A stretch of DNA of 64,000 nucleotides, from assembly GCA_044350415.1 (NCBI GenBank), contig JBILHQ010000001.1:26907-90906 (forward strand), in the 5' to 3' direction. This document shows positions 1-8,300 of the stretch, piece by piece. The first letter of the stretch is position 1. Each line of letters opens with the position of its first letter. This stretch comes from M3007 sp044350415. GTDB taxonomy: Bacteria; Bacteroidota; Bacteroidia; Chitinophagales; Saprospiraceae. The notes under the pieces were generated by a model, which saw nothing but the letters and a program-made list of their open reading frames with translations, did no database searches and was not told where the DNA came from. The position numbers were made by a program, and so were the translations under genes.

Positions 1-359
1 GGGGTAAATTCAGTCACCAGAATTCGGTGGTTCCAATGCTCAAACACGGTATTTATCAATTGTTTGGCAATGCCTTTACCCCGAAGTGCAGGGCTAACCC
101 ACATACAGGAAAGCCAACCTGCTCTTTCTGGTTTTCCTGCTGGGTAAATAAGATCGGGCAATACGCCAAGATATGCCTGAAGCGTTCCTGCTGCATAGAT
201 AAGTACAAGGGCCAGGTCGTCGGGTTGTGCATTTGGATTGCGCGTATGCGACAAAGCACGATGCGGTGAGACAGGAACTACCTCGCTTTGGCGATATGCC
301 TCCGACCCGATAAATGCCAAAAGGTCTTTTACCCGAATAAGTCTTGTTGTTAATTCCAT
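1..359 (-). CDS. GNAT family N-acetyltransferase (partial, N-terminal 119 residues)
   Basis: Reading the minus strand from ATG at 359 gives an open frame that runs off the window edge. It starts MELTTRLIRVKDLLAF and contains the acetyl-CoA binding motif A of the GNAT fold: a beta-strand CMWVSPALRGKGIAKQLID with the R-x-x-G-x-G/A loop (RGKGIA), followed by the start of the next helix and strand (HWNHRILVTEF). The family transfers an acetyl group from acetyl-CoA to an amine; the substrate cannot be told. The gene is cut by the window, not broken. It lies 10 nt upstream of the end of the deacetylase gene on the same strand but is downstream of it in transcription, so it may be the last gene of that group. 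Confidence 0.8.
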   Translation of the reverse strand, partial: MELTTRLIRVKDLLAFIGSEAYRQSEVVPVSPHRALSHTRNPNAQPDDLALVLIYAAGTLQAYLGVLPDLIYPAGKPERAGWLSCMWVSPALRGKGIAKQLINTVFEHWNHRILVTEFT

Positions 360-369
360 TTTTGACTGC

Positions 370-1290
370 TCAGCGCCGCGCGTATTCCCGACCGGCCATT
401 TTTTTGGCAAGATATGACAAATATGCAGCGCCGATCATCACAGGGGCGCTAAACTGGTATTTTTCCATAGCAAAGCGCTGAAAATGGGTATTGATATGCT
501 CCTTTTTTACGCCGGCGCAACCAAAGGTGAAAGTATTGGGTGGCAGATTTTCAAAAAAAGCATCATTCACACCAGCATCTGTAAATGGAAAGGCAAAGGT
601 TGGATGGGGAATGCCCCATTTCTGGCTGATAAATGCCAGGCTGTGTGAAGTCTGCAACAGTTGACCGGAAAGCGGCAGACTGCTGTACAAGGGATGATCC
701 ATACTATGACCACCCACACCAAACCCTTTTTTAATCAAATAACTAATTTGATCGAATGTCATATAAGGTTGGTAATCATCTAAAAAATGCCGGAAATCCA
801 CTCCCCTGCTATCGGCTTCCTGATCCAACTGATCCTTTTGCTGATAAGTAATTGGCAGAAAATCCTGGCGAAGCTCGGGGAACCTGCCAGCCAAAAGACT
901 GGCTTTATACCGATACATCAAATCGTTATTATCGATAAAATCAGGGTTAATAAAAAATGTAGCGGGAATGCCTTTTTCCAGTAATACCGGGGCAATAGTA
1001 TCATAACACTGCCGGAGCCCGTCGTCAAAACTCAGGTGAAATACCGGCTTGTTCCATTGTTTACCTGCAATTACCTCGTCCAGAGAAACCGGCTGAAAGT
1101 ACCGCAAAATCCAGTCCAGATCAGCCTTGAATCGGGCGGAATTGCGCACTGGATACAGTTGCTCAATATGTGGCGCAGGTTCGTCACTGACGAGATGGTA
1201 AAATGGCAGAAAAAGCCGCATCCCTGAAAGGTTCAGGAGCGATTGAAATGGAACTTTGTCGGCAATATTAAACAGAAAACGGTCTATCAA
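370..1290 (-). CDS. Polysaccharide deacetylase family protein (NodB homology)
   Basis: 306 aa. The NodB-type motif 1 is visible as HLSFDDGLRQCYDTIAPVL at about residues 104-122, with the metal and catalytic Asp pair, followed by KGIPATFFINPDFIDN. A second conserved stretch, GGHSMDHPLYSSL at about 192-204, supplies the H-x-x-x-H metal ligands. The family removes N- or O-acetyl groups from polysaccharides such as chitin oligomers or peptidoglycan. No clear signal peptide is present, so a cytoplasmic or membrane-associated role in polysaccharide maturation is possible. Its ATG overlaps the stop of the upstream lytic transglycosylase gene by 4 nt (ATGA), so the two are translationally coupled and probably both act on cell-wall glycan. 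Confidence 0.85.
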   Translation of the reverse strand: MIDRFLFNIADKVPFQSLLNLSGMRLFLPFYHLVSDEPAPHIEQLYPVRNSARFKADLDWILRYFQPVSLDEVIAGKQWNKPVFHLSFDDGLRQCYDTIAPVLLEKGIPATFFINPDFIDNNDLMYRYKASLLAGRFPELRQDFLPITYQQKDQLDQEADSRGVDFRHFLDDYQPYMTFDQISYLIKKGFGVGGHSMDHPLYSSLPLSGQLLQTSHSLAFISQKWGIPHPTFAFPFTDAGVNDAFFENLPPNTFTFGCAGVKKEHINTHFQRFAMEKYQFSAPVMIGAAYLSYLAKKMAGREYARR

Positions 1291-2198
1291 GGGACAATCA
1301 CCTTATAAGTTTTCCGTTCTTTATTGGTGAGCTTATTATCGATAAGCCAGGGATTGAGCAACTTAAAGGCGCGGTAGTTGGTGCCGTGTTCGCGGGCGAA
1401 GTCACCCCAGTTGGCCACCGGTTCGCTTACTTCCACTGTTTTTCCTTTGCCCGGCACCGGATACAAGTGTGCCGCGTCAATGGTGTACTCATACCTTTCG
1501 GGGTGCGACATCACTTCTTTGATAGCCACAATTCTAAACGGGTAACGCATTGTTTCCTCTGCTGCCAGGTTCATTTCAAAGAAATTATTGGCACGTTGGC
1601 TTTCTTTGTCCTGTTTGATCCGGCCTGGTCCGCCGTTGTAAGCCGCTGCGGCCAATACCCAGGAGCCCAGGCGATTCCTTTCACTTTTCAAGTATTTACA
1701 AGCTGCATGTGTCGCTTTTTCTAAGTGATAGCGCTCGTCAATATCGGCGTTCACTTCAAGTCCGAACTCAGTGGCTGTGCCTTTCATGAACTGCCACACT
1801 CCGCGTGCACCGACAGGGGAGTTGGCATTGGACAATACACTTTCTGCCACGGCGAGGTATTTCAGGTCTTCCGGCACACCTTCCTCTTTCATAATAGGCT
1901 CAATAATGGGGAAAATTGCGTTTGCCCGTTTGATGGCCAACAATGTACCGGAATGGAGGTAAACATTGCGGAGCAGTTCGGCATCGAGGCGTTGGCGCAC
2001 ATCCTGATTGTCCATCGGGAATTTTTCGCCACAAAAATCAAAATCGCGGTCCAGGTCAATGGATTTAATAGCTTGTTCAGGGCTGCGCCACGTTGTAGCA
2101 GGCACTTTTTCATTGCCACCAAAGGATGAAAAAAGCAGAATGGCGATACCAGCCACCAAAAAAGCATTGACTACGAGTAAATTACGTATAGTAAGCAT
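1287..2198 (-). CDS. Membrane-anchored lytic transglycosylase, SLT domain
   Basis: 303 aa. An N-terminal hydrophobic segment (residues about 7-25) is a signal anchor or signal peptide. The SLT lysozyme-like fold begins near residue 100: PEDLKYLAVAESVLSNANSP has the catalytic Glu in the A-x-x-ES motif, followed by GARGVWQFMKGTATEFGL and LAAAAYNGGPGRI, which match motifs II and III of the MltD/Slt group. The C-terminal 60 residues (NWGDFAREHGTNYRAFKLLNPWL) look like a degenerate LysM module. The family cleaves the MurNAc-GlcNAc bond to a 1,6-anhydro product. It is the first gene of a two-gene unit with the overlapping deacetylase. Confidence 0.88.
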   Translation of the reverse strand: MLTIRNLLVVNAFLVAGIAILLFSSFGGNEKVPATTWRSPEQAIKSIDLDRDFDFCGEKFPMDNQDVRQRLDAELLRNVYLHSGTLLAIKRANAIFPIIEPIMKEEGVPEDLKYLAVAESVLSNANSPVGARGVWQFMKGTATEFGLEVNADIDERYHLEKATHAACKYLKSERNRLGSWVLAAAAYNGGPGRIKQDKESQRANNFFEMNLAAEETMRYPFRIVAIKEVMSHPERYEYTIDAAHLYPVPGKGKTVEVSEPVANWGDFAREHGTNYRAFKLLNPWLIDNKLTNKERKTYKVIVP

Positions 2199-2233
2199 GG
2201 GAGAAGGTGCGTTAAAAATTGTCTATTAAAACG

Positions 2234-2241
2234 CAAAAGTA
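2234..2241 (-). promoter_or_regulatory. TAnnTTTG promoter box (TACTTTTG) for the lytic transglycosylase operon
   Basis: On the minus strand TACTTTTG matches the Bacteroidota -7 consensus TAnnTTTG. It lies 35 nt before the ATG at 2198, leaving a 5' leader of about 30 nt. The -33 element was not identified with confidence. Confidence 0.55.
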
Positions 2242-2289
2242 CGACAAAAAGTATATTCAGTCATTTTTATAGCACTCGTGGTCGAGGCT

Positions 2290-2793
2290 CTAGGTAACCT
2301 TCGTCTCCACATCCAGCAATTTCAATAATGTTGGGATCCTGAATGGGCCGGCCATTGACTGAATACGCGCGGCGGCGGTATCCAATGGCATACCAACGCT
2401 GGTAACGAACAGTGGATTTTTGCTTTCGCCCCGCAATATTTCGGCCACATACTGTGTATTGGAGAAAAACCGGGTCTTTGCTACGCCAATCACAGGTACT
2501 TTCCGCACCAATGCTTCGTACAGGTAGGTGCCCAACCCGGGTTTACCAAAATCGTCTAATACCACATAACCGTCGATGACAATAGCAGAAACCGACATTA
2601 AGTCAAATGCGTCCAATACCGCCATCAGGCAAGGTAATTCCCTTTTGTAAAAAGCACCAGGCTCATATTCCGCAACTTCGGGAATATGAATCACATGAAC
2701 TTTGAAAGGTGCTTCATCGGGCCAATCATCGAATGCGATGCAAACGGCTTTGGTGGTGTCGGAGCGGTAATGAACGTCGAGTGCGAGCAGCAT
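2290..2793 (-). CDS. Endonuclease V-like protein (divergent)
   Basis: 167 aa, shorter than the usual 210-230 aa. It keeps the endonuclease V architecture: LLALDVHYR with the first metal Asp at residue 6; EYEPGAFYKRELPCL, matching the F-R-E-L-P motif with the second acid; VIDGYVVLDDFGKPGLGTYL at the third acid; VIGVAKTRF; and the closing FRIPTLLKLLD, equivalent to yRlPe..R.AD. The family nicks DNA or RNA next to inosine. Two departures are visible: the DGxGxxHPRxxGxAxHxG stretch is rewritten to lack its histidines, and the late conserved His seems replaced in SVGMPLDTAAARI. It could be an inactive or re-specialised paralogue. The gene stands alone; both neighbours are more than 90 nt away. Confidence 0.75.
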   Translation of the reverse strand: MLLALDVHYRSDTTKAVCIAFDDWPDEAPFKVHVIHIPEVAEYEPGAFYKRELPCLMAVLDAFDLMSVSAIVIDGYVVLDDFGKPGLGTYLYEALVRKVPVIGVAKTRFFSNTQYVAEILRGESKNPLFVTSVGMPLDTAAARIQSMAGPFRIPTLLKLLDVETKVT

Positions 2794-3037
2794 TTGAAAA
2801 AAGAATAAGAGTTTCAGGCAATATCCGATAACGCAGAGGAATTATTCCAGCAAGTGGTCACGAGATTGAAAATGATATGTTTTGTGGTGTTTTTTGATCT
2901 CAGATATGATTACTATAGAATCCGGAAGAGGCTTATTTTTCACGTCAGACACTGGCTGTATTATTACTCTTTATCAAAAATGGTAGTTTTTTTCTGAAAG
3001 GTAAAGCAAAACCTGCATTTTTGTAAAACCAAGAGGA

Positions 3038-3329
3038 ATAACTAGGGCCAGATTTTATGCCAACGAAAACTTTTGCCGTCAAACTGTACAAGCATTGATA
3101 GATCTGGGGCATGATATATTAACCACTTTGGAGGCGGGTCTGGCGAATCAAGGAATACCTGATGAGGACGTTTCAAGTTACGCAAAATCTGAAAACAGAA
3201 TTGTACTGACATTCAACAGGAAGCATTTCATCCGTCTACACAAGCACTTGCACAACGTATTCACGCAGAATTGGAATCTATGGAACCAACGATTTCCGGG
3301 CAATTAATCAGGGTAAACCGGCCGAATAC
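3038..3329 (+). pseudogene. Decayed DUF5615 (PIN-like) toxin-type gene
   Basis: The frame from about 3044 reads ARFYANENFCRQTVQALID and continues LGHDILTTLEAGLANQGIPD and VLTFNRKHFIRLH. That is the conserved first two thirds of the DUF5615 PIN-like family, usually paired with a DUF433 antitoxin. After HFIRLHK the frame fails, but the family's C-terminal end is still readable one frame over from about 3244 (ALAQRIHAELES, then SGQLIRVNRP). An internal deletion of roughly 15-20 codons with a frameshift therefore separates two homologous parts. The start is also lost: a GAGGA-like site is followed by ATA at 3038 where ATG is expected, and an in-frame stop lies upstream. Fallback starts such as TTG at 3095 would cut off the first conserved Asp region. 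No DUF433 partner is visible in 2794-3037. Confidence 0.75.
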
Positions 3330-3334
3330 CCCCG

Positions 3335-5023
3335 TTATAGAGATCGGTCCCTCAGCGCCTTTACCGCAAAATCACAAGCCCGTGCGGTCAATGCCATAAA
3401 GGTAAGGCTGGGATTTTGACAGCCCTGTGAGGGCAGACTAGCTCCATCGGTGACAAATACATTGGGAACGGCATGGATCTGGTTCCAGGCATTCAGCATA
3501 CTGGTTTGGGGATCGCGTCCCATCCTGGCGGTTCCAACTTCGTGAATACCCAGTCCGGGTTGTGCGCCACTATCCCACACATTAATATCCGTAAAACCAC
3601 CTGTTTCAAGCATTTCCCGAAGCACTGCGGCGATATCGAGGTTCATTTTGGTTTCATTATCTCCGAAAGCGCAGTCGATATCGAGGGTAGGCATCCCCCA
3701 TTGGTCCGTTTTCTGGCGATTAATCGTGACTTTATTCTGAAACATGGGCAACATTTCTGCTTGTGATTGCAGGAAAACAGACCATGGGCCAGGTTTGGTA
3801 AGGGTCGTTTTAAAACCTGCGCCAAAACCAGGCATACCAGTTCCCCTTTCCCATCCTTCGCGGGAGGCACCGCCGCCGAAAGCAAATCCACGAACGTAAT
3901 CGGTGCGTTTGTCATTGCCCACATTCCGGAAGCGGGGTATATAAAATCCGTTGGGCCGCCGTCCCTTGTAGTACATATCTTTAAAGCCTTCGTGCTGTGC
4001 GGATGCCAGTATCCTGTAATTGTGATCCATAAGGTGATGCCCCAGCACCCCGGCATCATTGCCCAACCCATTGGGGAAGCGATTGCTGGTAGAATTGAGC
4101 AGAATGAGGGTGGTGTTGAGTGTAGCAGCATTGACGAAGATAATTTTGGCAAAATATTCTACCACCTCCTTAGTCGTTGCATCGATGACCCGCACGCCAG
4201 TAGCGCGCCCTTTTCGTTCGTCGTAAATAATGCTGTGGACAATACTATCGGGGCGCAGCGTCATTTTTCCGGTAACCGCAGCAGCAGGTAAAGAAGCGGA
4301 TTGGCTGCTGAAATAGGCGCTGAACGGGCAGCCACGGTGGCACAGGTTGCGGTATTGGCAAGGGCCACGGCCATTGTGGCGCACCGTAAGATTGGCACTC
4401 CGGCCAGTGAGTACGTAGCGGGCAGGAAATGCTTTTTCCACCCGTTTTTTAAAATCTTTTTCAAGGATATTCATGTCCATTGGCGGTAAAAACTCGCCAT
4501 CCGGTAACATATCCACCCCGTCCCTGTTGCCGTTAATGCCCACAAAACGCTCTACATGTGCGTACCAGGGCGCGAGATCATTGTAGCGAATGGGCCAATC
4601 ACAACCATATCCGTCGATGGCATTCTCCTCAAATTCCAATGCCGGCATCCGGTAACTCTGTCGGGCCCACATCAAACTTTTTCCGCCGACATGATAGCCT
4701 CTGATCCAACTAAAAGGCTTTACCTGGCCATAAGGATGTTGGTCGTCTCGGACGAACAGGTGGCGTGTTCCTTCGTTAAAGGCATAACACTGCGATTGAA
4801 CCGGGTGCGTATTTCCCTGATCAGCGCGGGTTTCGCGGTTATGGTGCTCGAATTGCCAGATGGGGGTGAGGGCCGTATGATAATCGGTAATATGATCGAG
4901 TTTAGGGCCCCGTTCGAGTACAAGTGTGCGCAGTCCCCGTTCGCAGAGCTCTTTGGCTGCCATACCTCCGCTCATGCCGGAGCCAATGACGATGGCATCG
5001 TAAGTACGCTTTTTGCTGGGCAT
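3335..5023 (-). CDS. GMC-family FAD-dependent oxidoreductase
   Basis: 562 aa. The N-terminal Rossmann motif YDAIVIGSGMSGGMAAKEL binds the FAD ADP moiety. The C-terminal GMC_oxred_C part contains HEVGTARMGRDP with the catalytic His, and NPSLTFMALTARA with the Asn partner. Cysteines at CQYRNLCHRGCPFSAYF resemble those of gluconate/2-keto-gluconate and glucoside 3-dehydrogenase-like members. The family oxidises alcohol groups of sugars or polyols. No signal peptide or twin-arginine motif precedes the Rossmann fold. In many Bacteroidota such enzymes are encoded beside a small gluconate 2-dehydrogenase subunit 3 gene; none is found here, so its transport partner and electron acceptor are unknown. 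It is divergent from the giant adhesin gene. Confidence 0.88.
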   Translation of the reverse strand: MPSKKRTYDAIVIGSGMSGGMAAKELCERGLRTLVLERGPKLDHITDYHTALTPIWQFEHHNRETRADQGNTHPVQSQCYAFNEGTRHLFVRDDQHPYGQVKPFSWIRGYHVGGKSLMWARQSYRMPALEFEENAIDGYGCDWPIRYNDLAPWYAHVERFVGINGNRDGVDMLPDGEFLPPMDMNILEKDFKKRVEKAFPARYVLTGRSANLTVRHNGRGPCQYRNLCHRGCPFSAYFSSQSASLPAAAVTGKMTLRPDSIVHSIIYDERKGRATGVRVIDATTKEVVEYFAKIIFVNAATLNTTLILLNSTSNRFPNGLGNDAGVLGHHLMDHNYRILASAQHEGFKDMYYKGRRPNGFYIPRFRNVGNDKRTDYVRGFAFGGGASREGWERGTGMPGFGAGFKTTLTKPGPWSVFLQSQAEMLPMFQNKVTINRQKTDQWGMPTLDIDCAFGDNETKMNLDIAAVLREMLETGGFTDINVWDSGAQPGLGIHEVGTARMGRDPQTSMLNAWNQIHAVPNVFVTDGASLPSQGCQNPSLTFMALTARACDFAVKALRDRSL

Positions 5024-5327
5024 GGATGATAAACCAGTGTTGTAGTAAAAAGAAATAAGGGTGCAATTTAGGCGGCAAGATAATGATTGTTGCGGTGACG
5101 CATCTTTGATTAATCAATATTGAGCCATTAACGTCCAAAATACCATACCGGAGAAGTAGTAGGTCATAAACGTTTAATGGTATTTTAATCCCGTATTTAT
5201 GCTTATTTAAGGTATTAACCATTTGTGGCACAGCATTAGCAAGGGTGTTTAAGTTATTGAAAATGAATAGTGTTTTCCGATTGACATTATTCATTTCATT
5301 TTTTTAATTTTTTTTTACTCAACCGCT
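5024..5327. other. Divergent intergenic region without a gene
   Basis: 304 nt between the divergent GMC oxidoreductase and SprB/HYR adhesin genes. It is AT-rich and ends in a T-rich run before the adhesin ATG. It must hold both promoters, but no good TAnnTTTG match could be assigned. The only clear structure is the inverted repeat at 5261-5296. Confidence 0.5.
5261..5296 (+). promoter_or_regulatory. Inverted repeat in the adhesin 5' region
   Basis: AAATGAATA (5261-5269) and TATTCATTT (5288-5296) form a perfect 9-bp inverted repeat around 18 nt, ending 31 nt before the adhesin start. It could be an operator or an mRNA leader hairpin; nothing in the sequence decides which. Confidence 0.35.
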
Positions 5328-8300
5328 ATGCGTTTAATTTTTTTAGTCCTTTTCAGCATTTTGACGTTATCCCAGGTCATTGCTGATAACCACACTGATT
5401 ACCTGAATCTGATTGTTAATTCCGAAAAACCGGCAGGTGTTGAAGATTTGCCGTTAACACTGGCCATCGATTCCATTCACCATGTGAATTGCCTGTATTC
5501 CACTGGTTATGTTCATGTTCAAGCCCAGGGAGGAACGTCTCCCTATATTTATCACTGGAGTAACGGTATAGCAGGGCCTCTCGGCAACGCGCTTATCCCC
5601 GGGATTTATACGGTTACAGTCACCGATGCTGCCAGTTTAACCACAGCACTTCTGGTAGAGGTGGAAGAAAATTTCACTTACCCATTTGCCGATGCTGGCA
5701 ATGATATTGAAATCCTGTGTGCCGGCGATCCCCTTACCATTAATGGTGCAGGGTCGATGGGAGCAGGATTTACCTATCTCTGGACTGCTTCCAATGGTGG
5801 GAGTATTGCATCCGCGGCAACTACATTAAATCCTTTGATCAATCATGCCGGTGACTTTATGCTGGTGGTGACCAATGGACAAAATGGGTGTACCGCATCT
5901 GCTCTTATGGTTGTAAAAGCCACTTTCGAGTCGCCAGTTGCTACCGTTACCGGAGGTATTCTGACCTGTGTTCAGCCGCAGATAACCCTGCAATCCGCCT
6001 ATAATGTAACGCATACCATGTTCAGTTGGCAAGGACCCGGCAATTTTATGTCGCCACTACCGAACCCCATCGTCACTACCCAGGGAAACTATATTTTCAC
6101 ATTGACTGACACCGTTACCACCTGTGTTACTACAGCAATGACAACGGTAACCTCCAACAGTACGCCTCCGGCTATTACGGCAGCGTCCAGCGGAACCATT
6201 AGTTGTCTCAATACTTCTGCAACTATTTTTGCCAATGCTACACCAGCTGGTGCAACCATTCTTTGGAGCGGCCCTAACGGGTTTTCTTCCGCTGCGCCTT
6301 CCCCACTTATTTATATTGGTGGAGTATATAATGTGGTTGCAACTAATCCTGTAAATGGCTGTACAACGACCGCAACTACCACCGTCAACGCTAATATTAT
6401 ACAACCAGGAGTCGTTGCTACTGGAGGTACACTTACTTGTGCCATTACTTCAGCCACCCTGCACAGCAGTTCGGGTACACCGGGTGTGGTTTATGCCTGG
6501 AAAGGGCCATCGAACTTTACTTCCTATCAGGCCAATCCAGTGGTAGCCTTTCCCGGAACCTATACTGTCTCTGTTACCAATCCTTCCAATGGATGTATCA
6601 GCACAGCGGTTGCAGGCGTTTCCCAAAATGTAACATCACCCAGCCTTACGACTACGGGCGCTACTATTACCTGCTTAACGCCATCACCCAAAATTTCAGC
6701 TAGTTCCACTACTTCAGGAGTAACCTACTCCTGGGGTGGACCGGGAGCATTTAGTTCCACTGTTTTTAACCCCAATGTAACTTTAGGCGGTATTTATACT
6801 ATTACTATCACAAATCCTGCCAATGGATGCATAAAATCAACTTCAGTATACGTAACAGAAGATAAGCAGCCACCCTACGTTTTTGCAGGTACCGACAAGT
6901 CGCTCAATTGCAATGTATCTACGGTAATCATGAATCCATTGGGAACTGGTTGTGGTACCAGTTGTACCTATCTTTGGACTACTGATGATGGCAACATAGT
7001 CTTGGGAGCCAACACCTTGTATGCCCGGGCAGATACACCAGGTGCCTATACGCTCACGGTAAAAAGCCTCCTTAACGGTTGTATGGCTTCTGATGTAATG
7101 GATATCACCCAATCGATGCCAGTGACGGCAACCGCGACCCAACTTGGTATGGTAACCTGTAACGGAACTGCTACCGGCTCGGCGAAGGTCACTGGTAGTG
7201 GCGTAGGTGCACTGAATTATACCTGGTCGAATGGCGTCACCACGGCCACCGCCAGTAATTTATCAGCAGGAACTTATACAGTCAAAGTAGCGGATCAGGA
7301 AGGATGTAGTGCTGTTGCCAGTGTTACTATTACACAACCTTCTATTTTGGTTGCAGGTGTTCAAACCACGCCTCAAACAATGGCCGGCTCAAACAATGGA
7401 ACGGCTTCGACTGTGGTCACAGGCGGAACTGCACCATACACTTATAAATGGAATACCGGCCCGGTGACAATGTCACTTAGTAATCTGGCTCCGGGAAATT
7501 ACACCGTTACGGTTACTGACAGTAATGGATGTACAAAAGCGCAAACAGGTACGGTAAATTCTGTCGCCTGCTCTATTACCGGATCGGTGACTGCCACCAA
7601 TGTATCTTGTTTTGGCACGAGCAATGGTACGGCTACCGTGAATCTTACCGGCACCTCAGGAACAATCACTTATTTATGGTCAAATGGCGGCAATACCAAA
7701 ACTGTTACCAATCTCGGACCTGGCAATTATTCAGTAACCACAACTGACAATAATGGCTGTTCCGCAGTGTTTACCACTCCAATCACCACCCCGCAATTAT
7801 TGGTATTATCGCTTGCTAATCAGAACAATATCAAATGTTTGGGCCAGCAAACCGGCTCTGCTACAGTCTCGGCTTCCGGCGGAACATCCCCGTATAGTTT
7901 TGTATGGTCGACAGGCACCAGTGGATCAACCGCCTCCAACCTGAATCCAGGCACCTACTCCTGTACTGTTACTGATGCAAAAGCATGTACGGTAAAGCAA
8001 ATGGCACAGATTCAACTCACTGACCATAATCCTCCCCAATTGGCCCTCAAAAATGCTACTGTTTTCCTGAACAGTTCGGGCATAGCAACAATTACACCAG
8101 TGTTATTTGATAATGGCAGTATCGATCTGGAATGCTCTATCAGTTCCTGGACGGTGAGCCCAACAACTTTTGATTGTGAGCAAATCGGGACGTATACCGT
8201 GACGCTGACGGCCACCGATCAAAATGGCAATACATCTACAGGAAATGCTTCGGTAACGGTGCAAGACAATATCGTACCTACGATAACCTGCCCGGCTAGC

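Noticed and set aside
27..269. Forward open frame of 80 codons at the left edge
   Set aside because: It is antisense to the GNAT acetyltransferase frame, which has clear motif A; the forward product has no recognisable feature.
3095..3307. Intact 70-aa DUF5615 protein from TTG 3095
   Set aside because: The start would skip the conserved N-terminal ARFYANEN, and the C-terminal end is out of frame after HFIRLHK, so I treat the locus as a pseudogene.
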